Assembly: GCA_015698285.1 (NCBI GenBank)
Contig: CP048685.1
Span: forward strand, 3,408,060-3,472,059
DNA: 64,000 nucleotides
Reading direction: 5' to 3'
DNA from: Candidatus Nitronauta litoralis
GTDB taxonomy: Bacteria; Nitrospinota; Nitrospinia; Nitrospinales; Nitrospinaceae
Positions 38,689 through 47,987 of this stretch are shown here, piece after piece. The notes under the pieces were generated by a model, which was not told the origin of the DNA, searched no databases, and saw nothing but the letters and a program-made list of their open reading frames with translations. Made by a program: the position numbers and the translations under genes. How positions within the stretch are numbered: position 1 is the first letter of the stretch; every line of letters begins with the position of its first letter.

Positions 38689-39078
38689 TCAATCCGTGAA
38701 AGCGATAACGTCAATTTCCACCTTGGCACCCTTGGGAAGGGCGGCCGCTTGCACGCAGGCCCGGGCGGGTTTGCCTTCTGCAAAATATTTCTCATAAACC
38801 GCGTTCATGCGGGCAAAATGACCCATATCGGCAAGATATACTGTTGCCTTTACTACGTGTTCCAAAGTTAAACCAGCAGCCTCTAATATGGCCTGGATAT
38901 TATTCAAGGTTCTTTCCGTCTCCTCCTCAATTTCTCCCGAGTGAAATTCACCTGTTACGGGGTCCAGCGCAATTTGCCCTGAAGTGTAAACAAAACTGCC
39001 AACTCGTATCGCCTGCTGATAAGGACCAATCGCCGCAGGAGCTTTATCTGTATGAATGCCTTCTTTTTTCATTTTCAA
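38689..39078 (-). CDS. ridA: RidA family reactive-intermediate deaminase
   Basis: 129 residues. Hydrolyses 2-aminoacrylate and similar enamines. The pattern APAAIGPYQQAIRVGSFVYTSGQIALDPVTGE, ATVYLADMGHFARMNAVYEKYF, ARACVQAAALPKGAKVEIDVIAF includes the conserved Arg (ARACV) and Glu (KVEID). AAGATC-type spacing before ATG; 16 bp after recO on the same strand. Confidence 0.94.
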   Translation of the reverse strand: MKMKKEGIHTDKAPAAIGPYQQAIRVGSFVYTSGQIALDPVTGEFHSGEIEEETERTLNNIQAILEAAGLTLEHVVKATVYLADMGHFARMNAVYEKYFAEGKPARACVQAAALPKGAKVEIDVIAFTD

Positions 39079-39094
39079 GATCCGTTTTTAGTGA

Positions 39095-39874
39095 TTAAGT
39101 GCTTTGTGTCATCTGCTTCAGCAGAGGATAAGATTTTAACTCACGCCCAAGACGGGCAAGAACGAGACGGTGAGTGAATTGTTCCAGTTCCTGCTCCGTA
39201 TCTTTTGGGATTTTCAAGCGGGTCCAGCGCTGAAGATCATGTGTGAGTAACCGCTTCAAGTATTGCAGTGTTCCCAACTTAATTCTGGCTTCAACCGGAT
39301 TTCCCTCAAGGCACGGCGCACAGAAAATTCCCTGGCTATTGTAACTGAATCCCACCCAGTGTGAACGCGGAAACTTCCGGCACTTCACACATTGCTCGAG
39401 GCGTGGCCTGTAGCCCAGCAAGGATAAAAGCCGAAGCTCAAAAATACGACACAAGAGCTCCGGGTTTTGTTCAGGATTGAGAGCTTCCAGGGAAGCTGTC
39501 GCAAAAGCAAAAACCTCGGTATCACAATGGCCTTCTGCCGTCAGACTATCGAGCAGTTCAATAAAGTACAGGGCGTAAAAAAAGGTATCCAGAGAGTCGC
39601 GGATTTCCTGATGAAAGGAAACGATGTCGCACTGATTGACGCGAAACAGATCCTGGTGCTCTTTCCCAAAATAGATCAGGGACACCAGGGTTAAGGGCTC
39701 CAGGGAAGCACCGTATCGGCTTTTTAGGCGACGTGCCCCCTTCGCCACAGCTTTGACCTTTCCATATCGTTCGGTAAAGAACGTCACCAGTTTGTCTGTA
39801 TCAGATAAATAATGGACTTTTAAAACGAGAGCCCGGGTTCTGAAAAGAGGCAAGTCAGGCTCCTTCCAATTCAA
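39095..39874 (-). CDS. recO: DNA repair protein RecO
   Basis: 259 residues. RecFOR-pathway mediator that helps load RecA onto gapped DNA. N-terminal OB fold (RTRALVLKVHYLSDTDKLVTFFTERYGKVKAVAKGARRLKSRYGASLEPL), C-terminal zinc finger CVKCRKFPRSH...GIFCAPC. Overlaps ogt by 20 bp and probably shares its transcript. Confidence 0.94.
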   Translation of the reverse strand: MNWKEPDLPLFRTRALVLKVHYLSDTDKLVTFFTERYGKVKAVAKGARRLKSRYGASLEPLTLVSLIYFGKEHQDLFRVNQCDIVSFHQEIRDSLDTFFYALYFIELLDSLTAEGHCDTEVFAFATASLEALNPEQNPELLCRIFELRLLSLLGYRPRLEQCVKCRKFPRSHWVGFSYNSQGIFCAPCLEGNPVEARIKLGTLQYLKRLLTHDLQRWTRLKIPKDTEQELEQFTHRLVLARLGRELKSYPLLKQMTQST

Positions 39875-40391
39875 GCAGGAATCGTTTTTTGTTCAGGCCC
39901 CCGGTATAACCTCCAATACTCCCGTCCTTTCGGATTATCCGATGACACGGTACTATAATTGGAATCGGGTTCTTTCCATTTGCCCCGCCAACGGCCCGAA
40001 CGGCTTTGGGCTGACCGATGGCCTCGGCAATCCAGGCATAGCTTCGGGTATCTCCATGTGGGATGGATTGAAGTGCTTTCCAGACTTTTTGTTGGAAATC
40101 AGTCCCCTGGTTCAGATCGAGTTTACAGGTAAACTTTTGGCGCTTTCCTGCAAAATATTCTTCCAGTTGACGAATAACCGTTTCCAACTTTACCGGGTTT
40201 TCCTGCGGTATCTCTGGGTAGCTTTTTTTCAAATAGGTTATGAACGAATTCCGGTTCCTGATTCGGGTTCGGACTTCACAGAGCCCTTTCTCAGATGATA
40301 CCAATCCCAAGTCCCCCATGGGCGATTCAAAAATTGTAAAGTAGAATTTTTGAGCCTTGAACGGCCCTGTGCCTGGTTTTCTCATTGTCAA
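39855..40391 (-). CDS. ogt: Methylated-DNA-protein-cysteine methyltransferase
   Basis: 178 residues. Removes O6-alkyl groups from guanine onto its own cysteine. Blocks: FQQKVWKALQSIPHGDTRSYAWIAEAIG, RAVGGANGKNPIPIIVPCHRII with the acceptor cysteine, and GGYTGGLNKKRFLLELE. Start overlaps the end of the PHP gene by 4 bp. Confidence 0.95.
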   Translation of the reverse strand: MTMRKPGTGPFKAQKFYFTIFESPMGDLGLVSSEKGLCEVRTRIRNRNSFITYLKKSYPEIPQENPVKLETVIRQLEEYFAGKRQKFTCKLDLNQGTDFQQKVWKALQSIPHGDTRSYAWIAEAIGQPKAVRAVGGANGKNPIPIIVPCHRIIRKDGSIGGYTGGLNKKRFLLELEGA

Positions 40392-41296
40392 AGAATTTTG
40401 CGTGCTAATGAAATAAGTGGAGCCAGGGAATTGTCGATGGAGTGAGCCCGGGTATCCTTCGCTTTGATTGCAGATACCAGACTATTATGACGGTCACCAT
40501 CATACACTGTAACGGCCGCACCAATAAGAAAATTAAAATGATCATCACTGGAACCAATCGAAGAAAGCCCTAGTGACCCTGAGTAATTTTCATTGAATCC
40601 ATGGGCAGCGCTGATATCTTCGATCCCATCTATTAACCCAGTGAGATACTCTTTAATAAATGAAATGGGAACGCCAAACGGGTAAGAGCGTTGGAGCTCA
40701 GGGTGGGGGATAACTGTTGCACCTCCCATTTCACGGGTCAGTCCTGCTGCCGCTTCCACAGAAAACCATTTTTGCTCGAATGGTAAAAATCGTTTTTCAA
40801 GAGAGATAAGATCATTGCCTGCTGAATACTCTTCGGGAAAAAGGGAAATCAAATGTCCCTGCTCGGTACTGATCTCAAAAGCGGGATAAGCCCTTATGGG
40901 TGGAATGTTTTTTAATTTCCAGTTTTGGAGACATTGATAGCGATCCTGAATCGATTTAATTACCGGCTCCATTGGAAAGCGGTCCGCAGCAAGGTGCTCG
41001 GTTAGAACAACAAAGTCCAACCCTAGCGATGCGGCTCGATTAAGAATCGATTCAACGGAGAAATACCCATCTGAGTAAAAAGAGTGGCAATGCAATTCCC
41101 CAACCACAATATTCGGGTTTTCCTCTTTAAGCTTGCTGATCCGGGTTCTGATCCTATGGTCGAGAAAACTTTTTCCCACAAACTTCGTCGCGGGTGCCAC
41201 CACGGCGCCCCTAATTCCTTTGGTAATCACCGGAGTATCGGGTAACGTCAAGGGAGTTTTCTTCAAAAAAACACTGCTTTTTCCACGTCCTTCCAT
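40388..41296 (-). CDS. PHP-domain phosphoesterase
   Basis: 302 residues. The PHP fold appears from about residue 60: GELHCHSFYSDGYFSVESIL, DFVVLTEHLAADRF and GATVIPHPEL are metal-binding motifs of the polymerase/histidinol-phosphatase family. Substrate unknown. The N-terminal ~55 residues are not a signal peptide. It heads a probable operon with ogt, recO and ridA. Confidence 0.85.
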   Translation of the reverse strand: MEGRGKSSVFLKKTPLTLPDTPVITKGIRGAVVAPATKFVGKSFLDHRIRTRISKLKEENPNIVVGELHCHSFYSDGYFSVESILNRAASLGLDFVVLTEHLAADRFPMEPVIKSIQDRYQCLQNWKLKNIPPIRAYPAFEISTEQGHLISLFPEEYSAGNDLISLEKRFLPFEQKWFSVEAAAGLTREMGGATVIPHPELQRSYPFGVPISFIKEYLTGLIDGIEDISAAHGFNENYSGSLGLSSIGSSDDHFNFLIGAAVTVYDGDRHNSLVSAIKAKDTRAHSIDNSLAPLISLARKIL

Positions 41297-41343
41297 ATTC
41301 TAATTATACGACGACGGGATGCAGTTAGCACCGAAGAATGGAA

Positions 41344-42615
41344 TTATTGAAATGTATGAACCAGCCAAAGACTGAGCTCAGGGAAGTAGGTGATGAGCAT
41401 GAGCCCGATGAGCATCAAACCAAGAAACGGAAGGCTTGCCTGATACATCTTTAATACCGGCTCATTGAATCTGGAACTGGACAAGAAGAGATTGATTCCG
41501 ACTGGGGGAGTCATATAGCCAATTTCAAGGTTTGTTAGAAAAATGATTCCAAGATGAACCATGTCGACACCGAAACTTTGAGCGATCGGTACAATCAGGG
41601 GAACCACCACAATAATTGCCGAAAAAATATCCATGAGGCAGCCTACAATCAGCAGGAATATATTGAGAACAATCAAAAAGGTAATCTTGTCATCAATATA
41701 AGTACCCATCGCTTCAAGTATCTGCATCGGGACCTGTTCATCAACCAGATAACTGGTAAAACCCAGAGCGGTTCCGAGGATGATCAGGATTGAACCGACC
41801 AGCACCATGCTGGTTTTCATAATCCGAGGCACATCGCTAAGAAGGTTCAAATCCTTGTATAGGACCGTCTCAACCAGCAGAACATACACAACGGTAACCG
41901 CCGCCGCTTCGGTAACGGTTATGAACCCACCATAAATTCCCCACAGGATCAGAAAGGGCAGGGGGATCTCCCAGCGCGCCTGTTTGATTGCAGACCAGGC
42001 CTCCCGACGGTTAAAAGGGGTGATAGGAATCTTCAACTTTTTTCCCATAGCAAAGCTGTAACAGAAAAAAATCAGGATCAGGAAAATTCCCGGAATTATC
42101 CCTGCCAGAAAAAGCTGATCTATGTTTACCTGAGCAATCAGGCCATACAATATGAGAGGAAGAGATGGGGGAAAAAGAAGTCCAAGGCTCCCCGAAGCGG
42201 TGAGGAGCCCAAGAGAAAATTTTCGTGAATAGTGCTCACGAATCAGCATTGGATAGAGCAATCCTCCCAGGGCAATAATGGTCACTCCGGATGCGCCTGT
42301 GAATGCAGTAAAAAAACCACAGGCCACAAGAGCTACCAGAGGCGTCCCACCTGGAAGGGCCCCAAGAAAAGTTTCGGTCAACCGAGTGAGCCTTTTTGGG
42401 GTCCCGCTTTCAGCCATCAGAAAACCGGCAAATGTAAAAAGGGGAATGGCGATCAAACTGGGCTGACTGGTTACTCGATACAGTTCGATAAAAACTGCGG
42501 CACTTTCAATGTCAGCAAGAAAAAACAGGATCAGGGCTAATGCGCCAATAATCGCGTAAAGCGGGGTCCCTACCAAAGCCAGCAGAACCAACCCACCTGT
42601 AATGGCCAGTGTCAT
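41344..42615 (-). CDS. TRAP transporter large permease (DctM type)
   Basis: 423-residue membrane protein with about 12 hydrophobic segments. Typical DctM features are IALFTFAGFLMAESGTPKRL-like (IAIPLFTFAGFLMAESG), GASGVTIIALGGLLYPML, SGSLGLLFPPSLPLILYGL and IGYMTPPVGINLFLSS. It imports small organic acids driven by Na+ or H+ with a periplasmic binding protein; no DctP-type gene is in the window. Overlaps the small permease by 4 bp. Confidence 0.94.
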   Translation of the reverse strand: MTLAITGGLVLLALVGTPLYAIIGALALILFFLADIESAAVFIELYRVTSQPSLIAIPLFTFAGFLMAESGTPKRLTRLTETFLGALPGGTPLVALVACGFFTAFTGASGVTIIALGGLLYPMLIREHYSRKFSLGLLTASGSLGLLFPPSLPLILYGLIAQVNIDQLFLAGIIPGIFLILIFFCYSFAMGKKLKIPITPFNRREAWSAIKQARWEIPLPFLILWGIYGGFITVTEAAAVTVVYVLLVETVLYKDLNLLSDVPRIMKTSMVLVGSILIILGTALGFTSYLVDEQVPMQILEAMGTYIDDKITFLIVLNIFLLIVGCLMDIFSAIIVVVPLIVPIAQSFGVDMVHLGIIFLTNLEIGYMTPPVGINLFLSSSRFNEPVLKMYQASLPFLGLMLIGLMLITYFPELSLWLVHTFQ

Positions 42616-43100
42616 TTGGAGCTCTCCGTTTGTCTGAAAGCGTCCCAGGCGGTGAAAAGGAACCGGACCCCAATAATTGTCAGGCTATAGGGGAGAATCG
42701 TCTGAAACCACCAGGTTGGAATTTCTGCGAAAAGAGTGGCTTCTCCTTCACGTTCGAAAACCAGAAATTCCAGGGCTGCTTTGGCGAGGAACAGACTGAT
42801 AATAGCTGCAGCAAGCCTTGAGATGACTTTTAACCATCGTCTGACTTGCGGAGATACCAGGTGAGGGATAAAATCTATTGAGAGGTGACGGTTCTCATGA
42901 ACGGCAAGAGAAGCCCCCAGAAAACCGACCCACAGGACAAGTTGTCTGCACAGGGTATCCGCCCACAAAAACCCCTCGTTAAAAAAGTTTCGGAGGACCA
43001 CTTGCCCAAATGACAGGGAAACTAGGGCAATTAAAACTAATATTAAAAAAAAAGTTTCTACCCGGGCGAGCAGAGTATCAAAACTTCTCAAAATGCGCAT
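42612..43100 (-). CDS. TRAP transporter small permease (DctQ type)
   Basis: 162 residues, four membrane segments (ETFFLILVLIALVSLSFGQVVLRNFF, QLVLWVGFLGASLAVHENRHLSIDF, AAAIISLFLAKAALEFLVF, and a C-terminal one). VHENRHLSIDFI is the usual DctQ motif. ATGA-type overlap with the large permease gene. Confidence 0.93.
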   Translation of the reverse strand: MRILRSFDTLLARVETFFLILVLIALVSLSFGQVVLRNFFNEGFLWADTLCRQLVLWVGFLGASLAVHENRHLSIDFIPHLVSPQVRRWLKVISRLAAAIISLFLAKAALEFLVFEREGEATLFAEIPTWWFQTILPYSLTIIGVRFLFTAWDAFRQTESSK

Positions 43101-43267
43101 GATCTGGCCCGTTCTACAGGAATGGGAAAACGTTTTTTCTCAAAGCCGGGGCGAAAGTACTATGGAAAGACCCGGGAACTTCCTTAGTAAAAGCTTTTCT
43201 CCTGACCCTTCGGTCCATATAATACCATTTTTACTGCTTGGACGAACCTTGCCCTGGAGCCTGAATC

Positions 43268-44059
43268 TTGAAGGATTTGAAGATTTTATTGAGTATTAAG
43301 CTCACCATTGTGGCAATCCTTTTGGGGAACTTTTCAACCGTTTTAGCACAGGATAAAAAGGAAATGGTGCTTTTCCCGGAAGGTGAGTTTTTGATGGGGA
43401 GTCCAGAGGATCAGGGGCTAGCCGATGAGCACCCTCAACATAAAGTTTACCTGAATGCTTATTATTTAGACCGCTTCGAAGTTTCCGGAGAAGACTTCAG
43501 TAAATTTTTAAAAGCCAATCCCAAAGAGCACCCCACCATTACGGGTTGGTATGACCGTGTTCCAAGACCGGGTATGGAAAACCGCCCTGTAATTGGACTA
43601 TCCTGGAAACGATGCCGCAATTATTGTAAATGGAGTGGGAAACGTCTGCCCACAGAAGCAGAATGGGAACGGGCCGCTGCAGGGCTGGAAGGACGGGTTT
43701 TCCCCTGGGGCAATGCTCCCCCCAACGAAAAAAAAGCTAATTTTGGGCGGTGTTGTTTCATCCGAAAAGGCGAAGTATTGGAGGAGGTCAATGCGTATCC
43801 GGAGGGTCAAACTCCTGATGGAATTTTCAATATGAGTGGAAATATTGCTGAATGGGTTCTTGATTGGTATGATTCGTCTTACTACAAGTCAAGTCCTTAC
43901 CGAAACCCCAAAGGACCGGAGGCGGGAAAATATCATGTGGTCCGGGGAGGGGCCTGGAATAGCCTTCCTGATTACATGAGAAGCCGCCGTCGCTATGGGA
44001 ACAATGACGGCCAGGACTTTTATGGCATTGGATGCCGGTGCGCCCTCACTAAAAAATAA
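43268..44059 (+). CDS. Secreted FGE-sulfatase-fold (SUMF1-like) protein
   Basis: 263 residues with an N-terminal signal peptide (LSIKLTIVAILLGNFSTVLA|Q). The fold is that of the formylglycine-generating enzyme: MVLFPEGEFLMGSPEDQG, VSGEDFSKFLKA, RLPTEAEWERAAAG, FPWGN, GNIAEWVLDWYDSSYY and HVVRGGAWNSLPDYMRSRRRYG. It lacks the CxPxR-type active-site cysteine pair of true FGE, so catalysis is doubtful; many such proteins bind ligands. Start is TTG at 43268 with GGAG 11 bases upstream; no other start fits the signal peptide. Confidence 0.83.
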   Translation: MKDLKILLSIKLTIVAILLGNFSTVLAQDKKEMVLFPEGEFLMGSPEDQGLADEHPQHKVYLNAYYLDRFEVSGEDFSKFLKANPKEHPTITGWYDRVPRPGMENRPVIGLSWKRCRNYCKWSGKRLPTEAEWERAAAGLEGRVFPWGNAPPNEKKANFGRCCFIRKGEVLEEVNAYPEGQTPDGIFNMSGNIAEWVLDWYDSSYYKSSPYRNPKGPEAGKYHVVRGGAWNSLPDYMRSRRRYGNNDGQDFYGIGCRCALTKK

Positions 44060-44102
44060 CCTGTTCAGAAACCCCTAAACATTTAGTCTTTTCAGGAAAC
44101 CA

Positions 44103-45020
44103 ATGGATAAAGTTGATTTACAAATTGACCAGTTGGAACGTGAAAAACTCATTTCTCTTATCCAGCAAAATCAGGTGCGGATCGGGAAACACAATATCCG
44201 ATATACCCGAAGCAACAAGAAACACACATTAGAACATTGGGATAAATGCCTTGAGTCCTACGAGCGTTTGCTAAAGGCCATACCCAAGGAAATCCTTAAA
44301 ATCGAAAAGGAAATCCGGGTCAAGTTCGTTGAAGGGTTTACTCCCGAAAGGGAGACAAAACTTTTAAGCTTCATCAATACTGAAATCGAAGTCCTAATTC
44401 AGAAGACAGAAAAACTGTATAAGGATGAATTTAGAAAATTCGGTGCCTCCGAGGAATTCTCAAACAGGGTCAATGCAGCCAGGGAAAAATGTCAGGAACT
44501 CACAGAAACCTATATGGAAAAATGTCGTGAACTCTCTGATGAGAACTCGAAAAGCAAAAATAGAATGTCGCCAAAAGAGATCTGCGACTTTTATGACCTG
44601 AAAGATACTTTCCTGCACGAATTGAATTTACTGGGTCCACTCCAAAGCATTAATCTAATGTTTAAAGAAGCAGAAGCGAACCCAACTCTCCATGAAGCCA
44701 TAACTGGAGTGCAGCAGGGAATTCGGGCTATGGCCAAAACTCTTCAGGATGAAGGGTCGGGCGAAATGCAGTCAATGAAGGAAAGAAAAGCGAGGAAAAT
44801 GCAAGTTGCCAGGGAAACGCTTTTATTTCGAGATTTAGTCCTTAATATGGAACCTCTGATAGAGCAATCAATCCTCCCCGAGGAAAAACGCAACCAGGAA
44901 GTTTTAAAAAAGTTGTGGGAGCGAATTGAGGGACTGTTTTTCCAGGGCCGTAACGACTGGGCTGAAGCCATTCCCAAATTTAAAGGTGTTTTCGAGGTTT
45001 CAACAGGAACCGGAAAATAA
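44103..45020 (+). CDS. Hypothetical helical protein
   Basis: 305 residues, not recognised. Long charged helices throughout (EREKLISLIQQNQVRIGK, KAIPKEILKIEKEIRVK, REKCQELTETYMEKCRELS), no signal or membrane segment. It is followed 8 bp later by the SppA-like gene and preceded by the FGE-fold gene (43 bp), which suggests an operon. Function unknown. Confidence 0.7.
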   Translation: MDKVDLQIDQLEREKLISLIQQNQVRIGKHNIRYTRSNKKHTLEHWDKCLESYERLLKAIPKEILKIEKEIRVKFVEGFTPERETKLLSFINTEIEVLIQKTEKLYKDEFRKFGASEEFSNRVNAAREKCQELTETYMEKCRELSDENSKSKNRMSPKEICDFYDLKDTFLHELNLLGPLQSINLMFKEAEANPTLHEAITGVQQGIRAMAKTLQDEGSGEMQSMKERKARKMQVARETLLFRDLVLNMEPLIEQSILPEEKRNQEVLKKLWERIEGLFFQGRNDWAEAIPKFKGVFEVSTGTGK

Positions 45021-45028
45021 TATTTTTC

Positions 45029-46009
45029 ATGATTTTTAATGAAAAAAATATTTTGAAAATAATTTTAAGCATTTTGTTATGCGCATTTCTTGCGGGATGT
45101 TCTCTCGTAAAGTTGAATTTTGGCTCTTCAATTTCCCCCCTTGAGGAAAAAGTTATAAGCGGTGAAGGAGATGCAAAAGTCCTTATTCTCAATATTGAGG
45201 GGTTTATTTCCAACCAGAAAAAACGCACTTTAATGGGTTCTCAATCCGATGTCGGGATGGTAGAGAGAGTTCGCGAAACCCTCCAAAAAGCGACCGAGGA
45301 GGAGGATATCCAGGCGCTCGTTTTAAAAATTAACACACCAGGTGGAACTGTCACTTCAAGCGATATCATCTACCATGAACTAAAAAGATTTAAAGAAGAT
45401 CGAAAGATTCCCGTTTATGCATGGGTTGTAGATCTGGCAGCATCCGGGGGTTATTATATTGCGCAAGCTGCTGATAAAATACTTGCACACCCTACATCGA
45501 TAACAGGCAGTATTGGTGTGATAACAGTCAAGGTCAATCTCCAGGGATTAATGGATAAAGTAGGGGTTGATTGGGAAGTCATAAAATCGGGTGAGAAAAA
45601 AGATTTCCTTTCACCCTTTAGAGCAATAACGGCTGAAGAGCGAAAACTGTTTCAGGAAACAATCGACCATTTTTACAAACGCTTTGTAAAAATTATCGCG
45701 GAAAACAGGAAAAACCTGACTGAAGATCAGGTCAAATCTCTGGCAGACGGGCAAGTTTTTTCTTCGGAAAAAGCACTAAATAATAACTTAATAGACCAAA
45801 TAGCTTACCGCGATGAAGCCATTGAATTAATAAAAAAAGATTTAGGTGTAGATAAAATTAAATTGGTGACTTACCGGCGGTCTGGTGAATACAAATCAAA
45901 CTTGTATTCGTCAATTTCAGGTCAACCGGTAATCAATCTTGTAAATCTGAACCTGAACTTTTTACCAGAAAATCCTGGCCCCCATTTTTTCTATCTCTGG
46001 ATGCCATAA
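45029..46009 (+). CDS. SppA-like S49 peptidase, lipoprotein
   Basis: 326 residues. The N-terminus has a lipobox (CAFLAGC), so it is probably an outer- or inner-membrane-anchored lipoprotein. The S49 domain spans residues ~40-290: LKINTPGGTVTSSDIIYHEL, LAASGGYYIAQAADKILAHP with the nucleophilic Ser, and VIKSGEKKDFLSPFRAITAEE with the region of the catalytic Lys. This is the short (36-kDa type) SppA, which degrades leftover signal peptides and other membrane peptides. The lipid anchor instead of a membrane helix is unusual. Stop TAA overlaps the next ATG by one base. Confidence 0.87.
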   Translation: MIFNEKNILKIILSILLCAFLAGCSLVKLNFGSSISPLEEKVISGEGDAKVLILNIEGFISNQKKRTLMGSQSDVGMVERVRETLQKATEEEDIQALVLKINTPGGTVTSSDIIYHELKRFKEDRKIPVYAWVVDLAASGGYYIAQAADKILAHPTSITGSIGVITVKVNLQGLMDKVGVDWEVIKSGEKKDFLSPFRAITAEERKLFQETIDHFYKRFVKIIAENRKNLTEDQVKSLADGQVFSSEKALNNNLIDQIAYRDEAIELIKKDLGVDKIKLVTYRRSGEYKSNLYSSISGQPVINLVNLNLNFLPENPGPHFFYLWMP

Positions 46010-47952
46010 TGATGCGAGAAGAATACCAGATTTCAACAGCATCCCCTCAAAAACTGCGCTTTCTCATGGTGGATGACGACCAGGAAGATGCATATTTAAT
46101 TGAAAAACTGTTGGTCGATTCATTAGGCGAATCTAATTTTCAACTCGATGTTGCCGTTACCTGTGAAGACTTTTTTAATAAATTAAAACCTGGCAAATAT
46201 GACCTGTACCTTCTTGACTACAGAATGGACGTCAGCAGTGGGCTCGATCTTTTGAAGATTCTTAAAAAAAATAATTGTGAAGAACCGGTAATCGTTTTGA
46301 CGGGGCAGGGAAATCAGAATACCGTAGTTGAGGCTTTGCGTTTGGGAGCTACGGACTATGTCGTAAAAAGCAATCTTACGGCAGAAACCCTGAACCATTC
46401 TATTCAAAGAGGCCTCCGGTTATACAGGGATACCCAGCAGGGAAAATTAATGCAGAACAGGCTTGCCCTGCAAAAGTCACTGCTAGCTGGGCTTTCCGAA
46501 GCCACATCCTGTTTGTTAAGATCTGCAGACCACAAATCTGGAATAACTCATGCCCTGGAAGTCATGGCAAAAGCATGTCCGGCAGACGCAGCAGCACTCA
46601 TTGAAAAATCTCCTCTGGTGGAATCTAATCAGGGCAAATGGTCGCTGAGCTCCCTATGGGCCTCACCCAATGAAAACAATACAGATAAAGCGATAAGTGA
46701 AACTCTTTTGAATATTGGAAGCTATCCAAAGCTCCATAGCTATATCAATGATTTTGAAAAAGGTCTGGAAAGGGATGCCGTGTTTCAGAATGGCATCTTC
46801 GGCTTTTCAAAAAATGTGCTGGTGCCCGTCCGGGTTCACGATCGTTTCTGGGGTTTTATAATTTTTGGAACAAATCAGGAAAATTTTTTATGGAACGAGG
46901 AATTAAAATCAACCTTAAAAACTTTTTCTGTAAGTCTGGGTTGGGAATTAAAACGCGACCGTGAAGGACAAGCTTTGCAGGAGCTGGTGCAGCAAACCTC
47001 GGGTGAAACCGGTGATGCCTTTTTTGAAGCCCTGGTCGTCCATCTTGCAAAAGCCCTGGAAGTCCGCACCGCCTATGTCTGCGAAATAGTTGAAAGTGGG
47101 CTTTCATATTCTCAACCTTTAAAAGGTTGGGATGGTTCAAAAATTGTAGGAGGAAGCAGTTTTGATTTAATAAACACTCCCGCAGAAGAAATACTTTGTG
47201 GAATGTACAGTTATTACCCGGAGAGAACAAAAACCCTGTTCCCACATTTGTCCTATTTACAGGAAACGAATATTGAAGGTTTCGCTGCCGTTCCCTTTTA
47301 TGATACTTCCGGGAAACTGATGGGACACATTTCCATCATGAGTGAAAACCCTTTGACCGATTCGGAACGTGTTCTCTCTATTCTTCGACTATTTGGAGCC
47401 CGGGCGGGAGCTGAACTGGAAAGGCAAAAATCTGAATCTAAAATCCGTAATATGGCTTATTACGATTCATTAACTGGGCTCCCCAACCGTGTTTTATTAA
47501 ATGACCGAATGGATGTAGCTTTGAGGCAGGCCCGTCGAAATAAGGATATGGTAGCAATCCTTTACCTCGATTTCGACCATTTCAAAAACATCAATGATAC
47601 CTATGGCCATTTGTCAGGTGACCTTTTTCTAAAAGAAGGCGCCAGAAGGTTGGAAGCTTGTTTGCGAAAAGGCGACACTGTTTCCCGACTGGGAGGGGAT
47701 GAGTTTGTAATTGTTCTTCCAGAAATAAAGGAAGTTAGAGATATCGCGCGATTGGCTCTAAAAATAAACGGAACGGTAAAACCTCCATTCATGCTGGAAG
47801 GTACCGAAATTAAAACTTCAGTAAGTGTCGGGATCTCGATTTTCCCTAAAGATGGCGACACTTCAAAAACTCTCCTTCAAAAAGCAGATAAAGCCCTGTT
47901 TTTTTCAAAAAATGCAGGACGCGACAGTTTTCACTTTGCCGATTCTGAATAA
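46009..47952 (+). CDS. Response regulator with GAF-like region and GGDEF domain
   Basis: 647 residues. REC domain at 15-140 (MVDDDQEDAYLI, phospho-acceptor in YLLDYRMD, VIVLTGQG, Lys in DYVVKS). A middle region (about 160-480) fits one or two GAF-like sensory domains (AFFEALVVHLAKALEVRTAYVCE, GHISIMSENPLTDSERVLS). The C-terminal GGDEF domain has YDSLTGLPNRVLLNDRM, LDFDHFKNINDTYGH, intact RLGGDEFVIVLP and an RxxD inhibitory site (RKGD) five residues before GGDEF. It should make cyclic-di-GMP when phosphorylated. No cognate kinase adjoins. Confidence 0.92.
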   Translation: MMREEYQISTASPQKLRFLMVDDDQEDAYLIEKLLVDSLGESNFQLDVAVTCEDFFNKLKPGKYDLYLLDYRMDVSSGLDLLKILKKNNCEEPVIVLTGQGNQNTVVEALRLGATDYVVKSNLTAETLNHSIQRGLRLYRDTQQGKLMQNRLALQKSLLAGLSEATSCLLRSADHKSGITHALEVMAKACPADAAALIEKSPLVESNQGKWSLSSLWASPNENNTDKAISETLLNIGSYPKLHSYINDFEKGLERDAVFQNGIFGFSKNVLVPVRVHDRFWGFIIFGTNQENFLWNEELKSTLKTFSVSLGWELKRDREGQALQELVQQTSGETGDAFFEALVVHLAKALEVRTAYVCEIVESGLSYSQPLKGWDGSKIVGGSSFDLINTPAEEILCGMYSYYPERTKTLFPHLSYLQETNIEGFAAVPFYDTSGKLMGHISIMSENPLTDSERVLSILRLFGARAGAELERQKSESKIRNMAYYDSLTGLPNRVLLNDRMDVALRQARRNKDMVAILYLDFDHFKNINDTYGHLSGDLFLKEGARRLEACLRKGDTVSRLGGDEFVIVLPEIKEVRDIARLALKINGTVKPPFMLEGTEIKTSVSVGISIFPKDGDTSKTLLQKADKALFFSKNAGRDSFHFADSE

Positions 47953-47987
47953 CTATCCCAACCTTAATCTTTCTGGAATTCAAATAA

